DNA from: Pseudeuparius sepicola | Taxonomy: Eukaryota > Arthropoda > Insecta > Coleoptera > Anthribidae | Assembly (NCBI GenBank): GCA_963920635.1 | Contig: OY987298.1 | Coordinates: forward strand, 54,291,949-54,355,948 | Length of the DNA stretch: 64,000 nucleotides | Direction: 5' to 3' | Shown: positions 11,040 to 22,725 of the stretch, in pieces | Layout of the letters: each line of letters begins with the position of its first letter | Numbering within the stretch: position 1 is the stretch's first letter | Notes under the pieces: generated by a model | What the model was told of the DNA's origin: nothing | The model's input: only the letters and a program-made list of their open reading frames with translations | Database searches by the model: none | Program-made: the position numbers and the translations under genes

Positions 11040-12605
11040 ATTAAAACCGACTACAGAAATTTGCCCGTATGCACGCACACTCCACTAAAAATTAAAAAAA
11101 AAATAACACCGACTTCACAAATTTGCCCGTATGCACATTTCAACTAAAATTTTAGCAATATTTTTCTCTTTCTAAATTGAGTTATCTTTGGATTTGGTGA
11201 CAGTCAAGGCAAGGAATTTAAATCTATTTAGATATGAATACATCATATCCTACATACACATCATAACTTACTGTCACCGGCTCCAAAGATAACTCAATTT
11301 AGGAGAAGAATATTTCTAAAATTTTAGTTGAAATGTGCATACGGGCAAATTTGCGATTTCTTATTTTCTAGTGAATTATTGAGAATTATCGAAATCGGTC
11401 CAATATTAAATTTCATCCCCTATTTGTCCACCCTTAGGATTGAAATTTTTCTCTTCAAATTTAAATTTGACCACCCCTAAGGTAACCCCTTTCTAATAAA
11501 ATAAGAATCATCCAAATCGGTCCAACATGAACATTCATCCCCTATTTATCTACCCTTAGGGGTGGAATTTTTTCTTTAAAGTTAAATGGGACCACACCTA
11601 ATAAAGAAAGAATCATCGAAATCGGTCAATATGAAATTTCATCCTCTATTTTCCATCCTTACAGGTGGAATTTTTTCTTCAAATTTAAAAGGGGGCCACT
11701 CCTAAAGTAATCCCTTTCTAATAAAAAAAGGGTGCTGGTCTGGTATGCGCTCTACGTGAAAATATGATCTACACCTTCAAGTACTCTATTCTGTTATGCG
11801 ATCTCCGATTTATTCACGTGTTTGGGGAGCAAAGAACTGTCGCCAACAAGTATGCATATAGAAATATAATAATAATTTCATAATTATTAATTTGCATAAT
11901 TGTTCTTTGCACCCCAAACAGGTCAATAAAAACCCTTTATGCCTATTAACCTTTATGATTTTATTATAACCGTATTGTCATTATTATTCACGATAAATAT
12001 TTGGATAGGCACCTGCTATTTGATCTTAATTTAATATAGGAGTGAAAAGAAGTGTACCTCACCATATGCTACAGAGCCACTTGGATTTTATGGCATGGAG
12101 AAATTTAAGGAAAGACGCTCCATGTAGATTCCTATCATTTTTGGAAGACATTAGAAGAGTCTATTTGTGATTAATTATATAGTAGATATTTCATTATTTT
12201 TCATTTTAATAAAAAAAAATTAAGTACATACCAATATCTATTATTTCTTATTAATATTAATCTAAACAATCAATAAAAAATGTAAACTTATACTGTAGAT
12301 CACATAATTACTGTAGATCGCAAGCCAGACCAGTTCGTCATACTGTAGAGCGCATACCGGACCAGCACCAAAAAAAGAATCATCGAAATCGGTTCAATAT
12401 GAAATTTTATCCCCTATTTGTCCACCTTTAGGGGTCGAATTTTTTCTTCAAATTTAAATGGGACCATTCTGTAGGTATACTCTTTCAAATAAAAAAAGAA
12501 TTGTCCCAATCGGTTTATAAATGACGGAGTTCTGAGGTAACAAACCTAAAAAAAAAATAAAAATACAACCGAATTGATAACCTCCTCCTTTTTTGAAGTC
12601 GGTTA
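11040..12605 (-). repeat. Arthropod dispersed repeat with about 127-bp tandem units
   Basis: Units containing GAAATCGGTC, CATCCCCTATTTGTCCACC, GGTGGAATTTTTTCTTCAAA and CCTTTCTAATAAAA recur at about 11390, 11510, 11610 and, after an insertion, 12380. The block closes with CCTCCTCCTTTTTTGAAGTCGG, complement of the CCGACTTCAAAAAAGGAGG motif seen in many insect genomes. At its left, 11110-11355 is a palindrome whose arms share ATTTGCCCGTATGCACATTT and TTGAGTTATCTTTGGA. I do not know the class of this repeat. It is interrupted by the transposon at 11731-12369. Confidence 0.6.
11723..12377. mobile_element. 639-bp TIR transposon with 8-bp duplication AAAAAAAG
   Basis: The body (11731-12369) starts GGTGCTGGTCTGGTATGCGC and ends in the complement of GGTGCTGGTCCGGTATGCGC. 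These are inverted repeats of about 24 bp with one mismatch, followed by CTCTAC. AAAAAAAG flanks both sides (11723-11730 and 12370-12377). It sits inside a unit of the tandem repeat whose other units lack it, which gives an independent empty site. Subterminal copies of CTGTAGATC lie near the right end. There is no reading frame of note. An 8-bp duplication is compatible with hAT, but the terminus GGTGCTGG is not the usual hAT CAG start, so the superfamily is open. Confidence 0.85.
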
Positions 12606-13078
12606 ATTACTTAAGATGATAATTGGTGATAAATCTAAGAGGCAGAATGCAGCGATAGTAAAAATAAATGAAAAAGTTGGGCTCTGTGTGGGATTTGAAC
12701 CCGCGACCTACGAATCATTAGCCGCGTGGCCTTACCCTGCGGTTTGATCTGTTAGGCAGCTCCTATTTGATGCCACAGGAAAGCATTGATATCATTAATT
12801 GTTCTTTGGTATAATCCGTGTTCTGTATGATGAAAACCAGTTTATAAAATGATCGTTGTGAAATCTTTTAAAATTTTCAAGTTTCGCATTGCTACATATT
12901 ATATTTTATTGTAAAGTCCTTACTGCGTAAGGCAATACTTTTTGTAACCAGCAACTACTTTCGCAGCTAGCAACCAAAATAACAGGGCACCTCGAACATT
13001 TGACTTTCGCTTTCGGGCCTGTTGGCAAGTATGCAAAGTGTACGAGGGAGGGAGCAGGAAAAGTAATTAATTTTTTAC
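12606..13078 (-). repeat. tRNA-headed dispersed repeat, copy 1
   Basis: On the minus strand this matches 58503-59001 over about 480 bp, from GCTCCCTCCC to TAAGTAATT. It includes a perfect Pol III B box (GGTTCAAATCC, complement at 12691-12701) and an upstream GGGTAAGGC resembling the A-box region of tRNA-derived SINEs. The tRNA-like part (about 12685-12760) lies near the 3' end of the repeat rather than at its start. It is not a functional tRNA gene: no proper acceptor stem could be folded by eye. Confidence 0.65.
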
Positions 13079-13110
13079 AAAATGTCAACCATGAAATAAA
13101 AAAAAACGGT

Positions 13111-13427
13111 TTAAGGGGGGTTGCCGACAGAGAAAGTGAGGTTAGATTTCGTATTTTTTTAAGTTGTATAACATAAAATCTAATAACATTTTTTACCTGG
13201 TAAAAATTTATTACAAACATCTGTGTCTTCATTTTAATCATAAGATCTTACAAGCAGTGTTTTATTTTATAGGTTATGAAAACCTTGGGAAAAATAATAA
13301 TTCCAGTGCATATGCTTTTAAGATCTTATGATTAAAATGAAGACATAAATGTTCGTACCAAAATTTTTGCCAGGTAAAATGTTATTAGATTTTATGCTAT
13401 ACAACTTAAAAAAATACGAAATACGTG
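13111..13427. mobile_element. TTAA palindromic MITE, family GGGGGGTTGCC, truncated copy
   Basis: It starts TTAA-GGGGGGTTGCCGACAGAG and shows inverted arms (TAGATTTCGTATTTTTTTAAG, CATTTTAATCATAAGATCTTA and complements) around a short centre. The complete copy is at 43541-43830. Here the right arm stops about 45 bp short of the terminus. Confidence 0.75.
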
Positions 13428-13494
13428 AACAAAGTCACTGTCTTATAAGATGATACATTTTCTGTGCGTTTCTTGTTGTGTCACACCAGCCACC

Positions 13495-13848
13495 TTAAGG
13501 TGGCATAAACACCCATGGCATTTAATACAAAAAACCAATGCTCAACTCAAATATTCCATTATTCTGCGCATATTTGCACAAAAAATCAGCCAAATCTGAT
13601 GTCTCGTTTGGAAAAACAATATACCTAAAGTTTCTGGTAATTTTATGTTAGAGAAGAAGAAGAAAATAGATTTCAGGTATATTGTTTTCACAAACGAGAC
13701 GTCAGATTTTGCTGATTTTTTGTCCAAATATGCGCAATATAATGTATTATTTGAGTTGAGCATTGTTTTTCTGAAAAACCTAGTAATTTTAAAAACAAAT
13801 ACCAAAAACGCCCTTGGGTTGGCACTATGTGTGATAATGCCCCCTTAA
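13495..13848. mobile_element. TTAA palindromic MITE, family GGTGGCAT, copy 1
   Basis: The body is 13499-13844 with TTAA on both sides. The left end reads GGTGGCATAA and the right end is the complement of GGGGGCATTA. The long arms pair around a centre of AGAAGAAGAAG. Two more copies are at 18960-19370 and 22726-23136. TTAA duplications point to a piggyBac- or Kolobok-type transposase supplied from elsewhere. Confidence 0.8.
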
Positions 13849-14405
13849 GTCATATATGTATACTTACGGCTGGCTTCTGTAACTTTTGCACTTGGTTAAT
13901 TTGTAATGTCTGGGGCGGTTTTGATATATTCATTCTTTGACCCGTATAAACTTTCAACAAATTCAGCACATTGAGACGGCACAAAGAAAACCATCCTTTA
14001 TATTTTTTATCGAATCTTTGTCCACCGACACTTTGAGTGGTCCTGTTGAACACTCAATTGTTTTGAAGTAATTCCGTTGCACACATGACTCGGCAGATAA
14101 TTTCAAAATTCCTATTTTGCTCAATTTTGGCACCCTGCAGAATGGAACTTCCTCTATATTTCTTGTTAATACATATTTTGTATATGGGGGTTCTCCGGTG
14201 TGTTGAATAATACTGTGGTATCAGATTTTAAATAAAAAAAGGCTAAATGGTTTTAGTGAAAATCTGGTGTATAAAAAAATCGTTGCCGGTCCGGAATTTG
14301 TATTTCCGCAACGGTAGGAAGTCAAAAAAGCGTTTTTTAACAAACAAAAGTTAAGGCGAATATCTCCAAAAAACATAGATTTTATGGGTTTGTATAGGTA
14401 TTTCG

Positions 14406-15598
14406 TCAACAACCACAGTCCATAGCTAATTTTCGCAATAATAATAGTAATAATAATAATTTATTCACTAAGTTACATATATGTACGTCCCTTTTAAAAA
14501 AGGTAATAATAATAATAGTGGACTGAATAAATGGACAAAATCCCACAAAAGTGACCCTTGACCGTGGGTCGTAATTTAATGTATTATCTTTAGAGCCTAT
14601 ATCTAAAACTTCTACTAACGCAATGAAAATGTAATTTGTACTGTTGAGATATGCAAAGGCAGGTTCATGATTGGCCCAAAGAGATGCGGTTAAGAGTTCA
14701 AAACTGACAAAACTACACTTTTTTAGTTTCTAACGGGTAAAATAGGTGCAATTTCTTATCAGCTTGGAAATGTACAAGGAGCAAGATAAAGAGTGTATTT
14801 TTCAATAGTCGTGGAAAAAAACAGCCTTATCCATTTGCGTTTCTTATTTTGTATGACATCTATAATATGACGCACATAAATTAACTACTAACATTTAAAC
14901 ATTTCGACTATTTATGATTCATAAACCTATGCCCTCAAAAGTAGAATTTAATGGTACAATTATCTATCGCAGATGACTGATAAAATTGGGTACCGGAATA
15001 TTTATGTCGTTATTGTTAAATGTAATGAAGTGATTCGTAGGCACTCCTCTCTCAAAATGTGATTACTCTTCCTTTTTCGAAGGCGGCTATCTATAATGAC
15101 TAATAACGATCAACTTCCATACGATGCACGGCGGACGGCGGTTTCCGTCTCTAGAAATGCGACGAAGAATATCCGTATGCTACATAATGCTACAAACAAT
15201 TTGGGAGATCTAGTCAATGAATTAAGACAGTGTATATAAACCTTACAAATAATGATCATAATCCGTAGAATAATGTTCTTTTCTCTCTTCTAATTTATAA
15301 GGATTTGCGTGTCTAGCAAATTTAAGTTTTGCGGTTAGTTGTGGAAGTTTGGTATCGTAATTGGCTACAGACAGTGGATTATTAATGGCTTTATAAATGA
15401 AGGCAAAATAATAATGAATATTATTGTTATGTATTGCTTACAACTTACGATAATTATTGCCAAAAGCATATGAAAAATTGATCTGTTAAAATTAAATTCT
15501 GTTTATTTTATTTATCCATAGTTCCGAATATTTGGAAAATACTAGAGATTTTATATCGCTATATTTTCCCTGGCAAATCGGATTTAGCGCCTCGAGTG
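14406..15598. other. No gene seen
   Basis: AT-rich DNA with AATAAT microsatellite tracts around 14440-14460 and 14505-14520. No coding region or element boundary that I can support. Confidence 0.4.
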
Positions 15599-17122
15599 TA
15601 CAGGGTGGGCCAAATTGGACACTTTTAAAGGGAAACTTTTATTTTTAACGGAGATAGACGAAAACTGATATCGGTGTCTGAGGCTCATTTTTTATGATAG
15701 ACTTAATGGCGAAAACCGCAAATTGATATCCGTCACCGTTCTTGAGTTACAGGGCGTTTTTCGAAAATGAGCGTTTTCGAAAAGTGGCCGTAACTTTTTT
15801 CGGGTTGAAAACTTTGTGTTTCTGTAAAAACATTCCTAAAGCACATTTTTACGTAGAATCCAATGCTGCTACTATTTTTTTTTCAAGTCAGTGGTTTAAG
15901 AGTTACCGATAAAAAAATATATTTTTTAAATAGAACACCCTGTATATTTTTGCATTTTTTAATAGAGCAAAAATTACCATTCCAAAAATATATAACACTT
16001 AATGATTTACTTAAGTAGTTATCAATAATTATTAATAGCATTTTTTATGATTTCATGTCCATAATTGGAAGCGCGCCCTTTCAACAAGTAGGCTTTGGAC
16101 GGTGAGACAATGAAACAACCGTGGAAAAATGTTTACTGTTACCTGTCAAATTTTCAGTTAAGCTGTTTAGGCTATGTAAAGTTTTTTCTATTTTTGTGTA
16201 ATTTATAAACTTCATTACATACTTGAAATTTATGAAAAATGGGATATTACTAATGGGAAAATACAGATGCAACGACCAATTTGTATTACGAACGGTATCC
16301 AGAGAGAAGACATCCTTTCAATTCAAGCACATTTTTGCACGATTGCGACACAATTTGATTAATAGTGGGCATTTTGAAAAGGATAGGCCGAAAAGGTACG
16401 AGTTAAACAGAGATAGACATTTTCCCCGGATTGTATGAAACACTATCATATCCCATTTTTCATAACTTTCAAATTTCATTGTCGATTGTAGGTATGTTAT
16501 AAAGTTTATATAAATTACACAAAAATAGAAAAATCTTTACACTATACCTAAACAGCTTAACTGAAAATTTGACAGCTAACAGTAACAGTAAACATTTTTC
16601 CACAGTTGTTTCATTGTCGCACCGTCCAAAGCCTACTTGTTGAAAGGGCGCGCTTCCAATTATACACATGAAATCATAAAAGCTATTAGTAATTGATAAT
16701 TACTGAAGTAAATCATTAAGTATTATATATTTTTGGAATGGTAATTTTTTGCTCTATTAAAAAATGCAAAAATATACATGGTGTTCCATTTAAAAAATAA
16801 TATTTTTTATCCGTAACTCTTAAACCATTGACTAGAAAAAAAAATGTAGTAGCAGCACTGGATTCTACGTAAAAAAGTGCTTTAAGAATGTTTTTACAGA
16901 AACACAAAATTTTCAACCCGAAAAAAGTTACGGCCACTTTTCGAAAACGCACATTTTCGAAAAACGCCCTGTAACTCAAGAACGGTGACAGATATCGATT
17001 TGCGGTTTTCGCCATGAAGTTAATCATAAAAAATGAGCCTCAGACACCGATATCAGTTTTCGTCTATCTCCGTCAAAAATAGGAGTTTCCCTTTAAAAGT
17101 GTCCAATTTGGCCCACCCTGTA
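15599..17122. mobile_element. Snap-back mariner-like element with transposase start
   Basis: It is bounded by TA-CAGGGTGGGCC at 15599 and the complement at 17122-TA. The two arms, each about 600 bp, match with only scattered differences (for example GATATCGGTGTCTGAGGCTC, AAGCGCGCCCTTTCAACAAG and complements). The central 16200-16440 holds the beginning of a transposase reading frame. The first codons of that frame also lie within both arms, so the structure is an inverted duplication that includes the start of the gene. A related partial copy follows at 38599. Confidence 0.85.
16223..16435 (+). pseudogene. Mariner-like transposase, N-terminal HTH fragment
   Basis: The readable frame holds NGILLMGKYRCNDQ, then IFARLRHNLINSGHFEKD and RPKR. 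An adjacent frame supplies YPERRHPF just before it. This order (YGxxxxNxxxA, YPxRxxP, FxxLxxxLxxxGxF, RPxR) is the paired-like helix-turn-helix region of insect IS630/Tc1/mariner transposases. A frameshift near 16315 and the lack of any DDE catalytic part make it dead; it ends at a stop at 16436-16438. It is the centre of the 15599-17122 snap-back element and ties that family to the mariner superfamily. Confidence 0.65.
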
Positions 17123-17514
17123 CATTGTCCCAGTTAATGTGATAAACAAAGATAAATTGATGGTTCAAAAATCACACTGATGTAGAATTTTCTGAGGCAT
17201 TCGAATATGGCGTCAAACTGAAAAAGTTATTTAAAAAATACCCTTTTCCTAAAACACGGAATTTTAGTAATGAGTATACCTTCTACGACACCCTGCATAT
17301 TTTGGATTTTTTAGGTTCCTTTTGTTGTCCTAATTCCAGTCATATATAACATTAACAGTCTAAAAATAAGTAAGCAGCGAATTTTTATTTACCAGATACT
17401 TTATTTATATTATTTATTTACCAGACACAAGTCTGGTTTTTAAACGGTCAATTTATCTTTATAATTGCGGAGAAAATCGGGATTATCACGTTAACTGGGC
17501 CACCCTGTAATTGT
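17121..17514. mobile_element. Short CAGGGTG-family element adjoining the previous one
   Basis: Left CCCAGTTAATGTGATAA (17129) and right TTATCACGTTAACTGGG-CCACCCTG-TA (17485-17514) are inverted repeats. The left terminal CAGGGTGG is degraded to CATTGT. The element abuts the 15599-17122 copy at a shared TA. No coding content. Confidence 0.55.
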
Positions 17515-17666
17515 CAAACAGGAAACAGGTATAATACAAAACATTAAAATCAAAATGAGCAAAACAAGATCAAACACGTAACGTGGCACAGTATAATCCG
17601 ATAACATGAAAGTTATACTACGCTAACACTACTAAATAGAGAAATAATAATGTTTTTAAATCCTTA

Positions 17667-19434
17667 TACAGGGTGAGTTCTTTTTTGATGATTAGTATGG
17701 GAATTTCGGAAACTAGCGGAGATAGAAGGAAGGGTAAATGGGGAAAGAATTGCAAATTTGTGGGCCCAATTTAATGCAACTTGTGGATTTTTTAAAAAAG
17801 GCATGGCTTACTAGATATTTTGAAAAAACGAAATTTTGGCGATTTATTCTAATCCATCTAGCTTCGTTGTTTCTGATTTTAGATAAAAAGTGTAAATACA
17901 AAAGTTGGAGGGAATTGTGTCCCCAATGCGGTTGTCATGTCCTACTCTCCGGGGCAGCTACCAATTTCGAGATATAACACAAACTTGTGTTTTTTTTTTT
18001 TAATGGAAACCATAGTTGGCCATGGTCTCCCATGGTCAGGCATTTTTAGTGCTTTCCAACGATATAATAATACTCGATATGGTTATTCGGAAAAATAACG
18101 GAAATAACTATGGTTTCCGTTTGTTTTATATCTCGAAAATGACAGCTGTTATGGAAAGTAGGACATGATAACCGCATTGGGGACACAATTCCCTCCAACT
18201 TTTGTATTTACACTTTTTATCTAGAATCAGAAATAACGAAGTTAGATGGATTAGATTAAATCGCCAAAATTTCGTTTTTTCAAAATATCTAGTAAACCAT
18301 GACTTTTTCAAAAATCCACAAGGCGCGTTAAATTGGGCCCACAAAACTGCAATTCTTTCCCCATTTAACCTTCCTTGTATCTCCGCTAGTTTCCGAGATC
18401 CTCATAGTAAAACGAAATTTTGGCGATTTATTCTAATCCATCTAGCTTGGTTGTTTCTGATTTTAGATAAAAAAAGTGCAAATACCAGCGTCGAAGGGAA
18501 TTGTGTCCCCAATGCTGTTATCATGTCGTACTTGCCATGACAGCTGTCATTTTTGAGATTTAACACATACTTGTGTTTTTAAATGTAAACCATAATTATT
18601 TCCGTTATTATTCCGAATAACCATATCGAGTATTATATCGTTGGAAAGCACTAAAAATGCCTGATTTTTCGAGACCATGGCCAACTATGGTTTCCATTTA
18701 AAAAAACACAAGTTTCTGTCATATCTCGAAGATGGTAGCTGCCAAGGAGAGTAGGACATGGCAACCGCATTGGGGGCACAATTCCCTCCAACTTTTGTAT
18801 TTACACTTTTTATCTAAAATCAGAAACAACGAAGCTAGATGTATTAGAATACATCGCCAAAATTTCGTTTTTTCAAAATATCCAGTAAGCCCATGACTTT
18901 TTTCAAAAATCCACAAGGTGCATTAAATTGGGCCCACAAATTTGCAATTCTTTCCCCATTTAAGGTGGCATTACAACAACACACATGGCATTAAATACTA
19001 CCAACCCAAGTGAGTTTTTTGTGTTTATTTTGAAAATCATTAGGTTTTTCAAAAAACCAATGCCCAACTCAAATACTGCATTATATTGGGCATATTTGGA
19101 CAAAAAATCAGCCAAATCTGATGGCTTGTTTGGAAAAACAATATACCTAAAGGTTCTGGTAATTTTTTATTAGAGAAGAAGAAGAAAATACATTTCAGGT
19201 ATATTGTTTTCGCAAACGAAACATCAGATTTGGCTGATTTTTTGTCCAAATATGCGCAATGTAATGTAGAATTTGAGTTGAGCATTGGTTTTTTGAATGA
19301 CCTACTAATTTTAAAACCAAACACTAAAAACACACTTGGGTTGGCACTATGTGTGATAATGCCCCCTTAACCTTCCTTCTATCTCCGCTAGTTTCCGAGA
19401 TCCCCATACTGATCATAAAAAAACTCACCCTGTA
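17667..19434. mobile_element. Snap-back element (CAGGGTGAG ends) with nested MITE
   Basis: TA-CAGGGTGAGTTC at 17667 faces the complement ending at 19434. The interior is built from several alternating inverted and direct copies of one block (CAAAATTTCG, TTTACACTTTTTATC, CCAACTATGG, GGACACAATTCCCTCCAAC), so it folds in more than one way. A TTAA MITE is inserted in the right arm at 18960-19370. A deleted second copy lies at 43000-43212. No transposase was recognised. Confidence 0.8.
18960..19370. mobile_element. TTAA palindromic MITE, family GGTGGCAT, copy 2
   Basis: The body is 18964-19366, flanked by TTAA on each side. Removing it and one TTAA restores CCCCATTTAACCTTCCTT, which is exactly what the uninserted repeat shows at 18360-18377. 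This internal empty site proves the boundaries and the TTAA target. Ends are GGTGGCATTA and the complement of GGGGGCATTA. Confidence 0.9.
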
Positions 19435-19835
19435 TATGCCATGTAATAAGGATTCATGTCGATGAAGAACGTGAGTATATAAATACAAGAAAATATGTTA
19501 AATTTTATAAGTTGGAAGTCAAACACACGTGTAGTAATGAGTGTATCTTGATTAACCCGTTCTTGTAGTTTCTTGGCATCCAGATCATTTAACTTGATGC
19601 CATTAGAAGTCAGGAAATGCCGCCAACACACAAATTAAAAAAAATGTTAAAAATTGATTTTTGGATTACCAGGAGGGCAAATATGTGCATACATTTTACT
19701 AAGATAATAAAGTTTTGCTCGGCTTTCCATGCTTTTTTTACTTTTTTTGCTTCTTTTCACTATACTATATCTGCTTTCTATATCTAGATTTTGAGTAATG
19801 TTTTAATATTATTGTTTATTTTATTTTAGTTGTTC

Positions 19836-21030
19836 TACAGGGTGAGTCGAAGTTAAACCGCCATACTCAAAATTTGAGTAGTATTTTTAAAAATAAATGG
19901 GGTTCTTCATATAACATTTTGTCCAAAAACGCTTCGTTTTCGACATACAGGGCCTCAAAGTTTTCTTTTAAAAACAGAAAAAAATTAGTATTTTCGGTTC
20001 CATTTATGCTATCGAGTTGAAAATTGGTACTTTTATGTTTTCTGGGACGGCGATTATGAATTTTCTATCAACTTTCTTCTAGCCGCTAGAGGGCGTTGGC
20101 TACGTCGTTACTTTCGAACAAAAGTGTTTTAAACTTTTTTGTCGTTGAAAAATCTGCATTTTAGACAGCGGAATATTAAATTACATTCGATTTTGAACAA
20201 AAAATGTCTCTTGTAAAAATACGAAAACCTTAACCGTTTTCATGAAAAACGCAATTTTGTGTCGCGGTGCGCGTGAATTCGAAAAAATTAAAATTTCGTA
20301 GTAGGCTGAGAAATGGGATTTATTCATTTGGAATTCCTTATTTACAGTAGGTATTGTCCTAAATTAACAATTTTTGTGAAATTAGTAATAAAAAGAACTT
20401 TAACCAAGGCAACTTTATTAGCAACAACAGAGAAAAAGCGCTTCAACGTTTAGTAGGCTTTGAAAACAATTGTGGGTTACTAATTTCACAAAAATTGTTA
20501 ATTTAGGACAATACCTATTGTAAATAAAGAATTCCAAATGAATAAATCCCATTTCTCAGCCTACTACGAAATTTTAATTTTTTCGAATTCACGCGCACCG
20601 CGACACAAAATTGCGTTTTTCATGAAAACGGTTAAGGTTTTCGTATTTTTACAAGAGACATTTTTTGTTCAAAATTGAATGTAATTTAATATTCCGCTGT
20701 CTAAAATGCAGATTTTTCAACGACAAAAAAGTTTAAAACACTTTTGTTCGAAAGTAACGACGTAGCCAACGCCCTCTAGCGGCTAGAAGAAAGTTGATAG
20801 AAAATTCATAATCGCCGTCCCAGAAAACATAAAAGTACAAATTTTCAACTCGATAGCATAAATGGAACCGAAAATACTAATTTTTTTTCTGTTTTTAAAA
20901 GAAAACTTTGACGCCCTGTATATCGAAAACGAAGCGTTTTTGGACAAAATGTTATATGGAGAACCCCATTTATTTTTAAAAATACTACTCAAATTTTGAG
21001 TATGGCGGTTTAACTTCGACTCACCCTGTA
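19836..21030. mobile_element. Near-perfect snap-back element (about 550-bp arms)
   Basis: TA-CAGGGTGAGTCGAAG at 19836 and its complement ending at 21030 bound two arms of about 550 bp that match almost base for base, including the inner blocks AACGACGTAGCC, CGCGCACCGCGAC and AATAGGTATTGTCC-like sequence. The loop of about 80 bases (20390-20470) has no coding potential. Few differences between the arms suggest that this is a younger copy, or one with arms kept alike by gene conversion. Confidence 0.9.
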
Positions 21031-21392
21031 TATTTATTATTGTATAGTATGAAAAATTGATTTTCAAATAATTTTTCGGAAAATTCCTGTTATTAACCTT
21101 ACTCCTCTTTCAATGACGAAATGAAGGAAACAAGTCGGCAAGTTTTCGGCCGTACCACATGTCACGGAGGTGCGGAGAACTGCCGAATTTGTATTCAGTC
21201 TGAGCGTTTATTACCGGCATTGTTGGTCTACGGAAATATGGGAAGAAGCGGCAAGAGAAATACCTCGAAATGTGTCACGTTCGCGACCTTCGATGATAAT
21301 TGGATTGGAATTCCGTAAACGACGAAACATTCAGGGACCAAAACAAACGATTTTGTTTGCCGGCATTGAGCGAATAACCGGTAACTATATTA
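21031..21392. other. Unassigned, relatively GC-rich segment with overlapping ORFs
   Basis: From 21121 two overlapping + frames stay open (65 and 110 codons). The second (21170) begins MRRTAEFVFSLSVYYRHCWS and includes EEAAREIPRNVSRSRP. I do not recognise either. The higher GC content than the surroundings suggests a fragment of a former gene or element. It stops where the next CAGGGTG terminus begins. Confidence 0.3.
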
Positions 21393-22305
21393 TACAGGGT
21401 GTTCCAGAAATGGGTGCTACTCTATACGTAGGCGTAATAAACACAAAAAAAAATAACAGACCCGTGTTTTTTTTGTTTGTTCTGTTAAAAGCTCAAAATT
21501 AAGAGCCCCAGGGGCCCTTAAAAAGGGGCCCTAATTTGAGCTTTTTTCCATAATTTTGACCATAATAGATTGACCGATTTTATTCAACTTTGACAAGGTT
21601 TGGTAGAAATGCATGCGTGACTTGTCATGGTCACTGACCATTGGTCAGGTTTACTGTAGCCGCTTTTACACTACATTCCATTATATACGGTAGATGTGTA
21701 GAACAGTAGAAAAATGTGTATCATACGTTAAATAAAATAACTTCTTCCAACAAACTTTCCTATTCTATACTTTTCAAGATACATTCCCTAAATGTTATAG
21801 ACCCTGCCCCAATTGACAAAAAAGGCAAAAGACATCGTGCCAATGCGATTTTGTAATTTCCTAAGCCCCATTTAAACTATGTATTATTTCTAAAATATTT
21901 CGCCTGCTGCACGTTTTAAGACTCAATGTACAGCACGTGCGTGGTGATTCAACATTTTGACCCATAAAATGGCTTTTTTCGATCTGTAACGAGCAACACT
22001 CATAATTTTAAACTTTTGGTCAATACAAATTTTAATCTAAGAAATTACTCACATTTTGAGACAAAAATTAGTTAAAAATATTTATCACAATGACCGTTAT
22101 TAGCATTTGGGCAAAAAGCCTAATAACGGCCATTGTGATAAAATATATTTTTAAATAATTTTTGTCTTAAAGTGTGAGTAGTTACTTAGATCAAAATTTG
22201 TATTGAAAAATTATGTGTGTTGCTCGCTACAGATCGAAAAAAGCCATTTTATGGGTCAAAATGTTGAATCCCCACGTACGTGCTGTACGTTGAGTCTTAA
22301 TAAAA
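21393..22305. mobile_element. Snap-back element with intact left end, right end missing
   Basis: TA-CAGGGTGTTCC begins at 21393. The palindrome core at 21900-22305 has arms sharing GCACGT, CATTTTGACCCATAAAATGG and AATAACGGCCATTGTGATAA around 22110. The right arm breaks off at about 22305, so 500 bp of arm and the right terminus are absent. Confidence 0.7.
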
Positions 22306-22725
22306 AAATAATCTGCTTTTTTAAATTGGTAGTCCTTTAAAAGAAATCTTTTGAAATTAAGTTGTGAGTTAAAAATCAACAAGAAAACATGACCTGTTTA
22401 ATACTTAGGTCAACGCTTTTATCTTTTCTATAAAGGGAAAAAGAGTACATTTTGATTACTGTGCATATAATTATTAGGGGTTCATAGACAAAGAAAAATT
22501 ACCACCTGTTGAATGTTTTATACAAATATTGGGTTACTTATTTTTTCATTCATTTAATGTGGTCACAAAAATTACATGGGACCACAGATTATTGGGTAGA
22601 TAATTAAAATATTAATAATATTAAATGGCTTTTTGAATCCCTGTACCGTATTAAGTATAGTATTTCCAAAACCTTGCTAACGGGAATATTTATTAATTCC
22701 GCTTCTATCTTCTACTTGAACCGGG

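Larger units (their letters stand above)
10488..14405. mobile_element. Old snap-back element (CAGGGTG family) opened by nested insertions
   Basis: The left arm starts TA-CAGGGTGTC at 10488 and runs to about 10830. The right arm, about 14010-14405, is its diverged reverse complement: it shares CATAAAAT...AGATATT, ACCCCCATATA, CAGGGTGCCA and GACCACTCAAAGTGT. The right terminus itself has been lost. The 3.2 kb between the arms holds other elements described separately: a 250-bp palindrome, a tandem repeat, the 11731-12369 transposon, a tRNA-headed repeat and two TTAA palindromes. Low arm identity makes this one of the oldest copies. Confidence 0.55.

Noticed and set aside
11385..12510. CRISPR-like array
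   Set aside because: The units are about 127 bp with no distinct spacers and belong to an arthropod dispersed repeat. This is not prokaryotic DNA.
12685..12760. A functional tRNA gene on the minus strand
   Set aside because: The B box is good, but no acceptor stem could be formed and a second diverged copy at 58848-58925 shows it is part of a dispersed repeat.
19836..21030. Palindromes as assembly artefacts
   Set aside because: Each element ends at TA-CAGGGTG on both sides and most arms differ at scattered positions, which an artificial head-to-head join would not produce. Only 37790-38300 remains worth checking.
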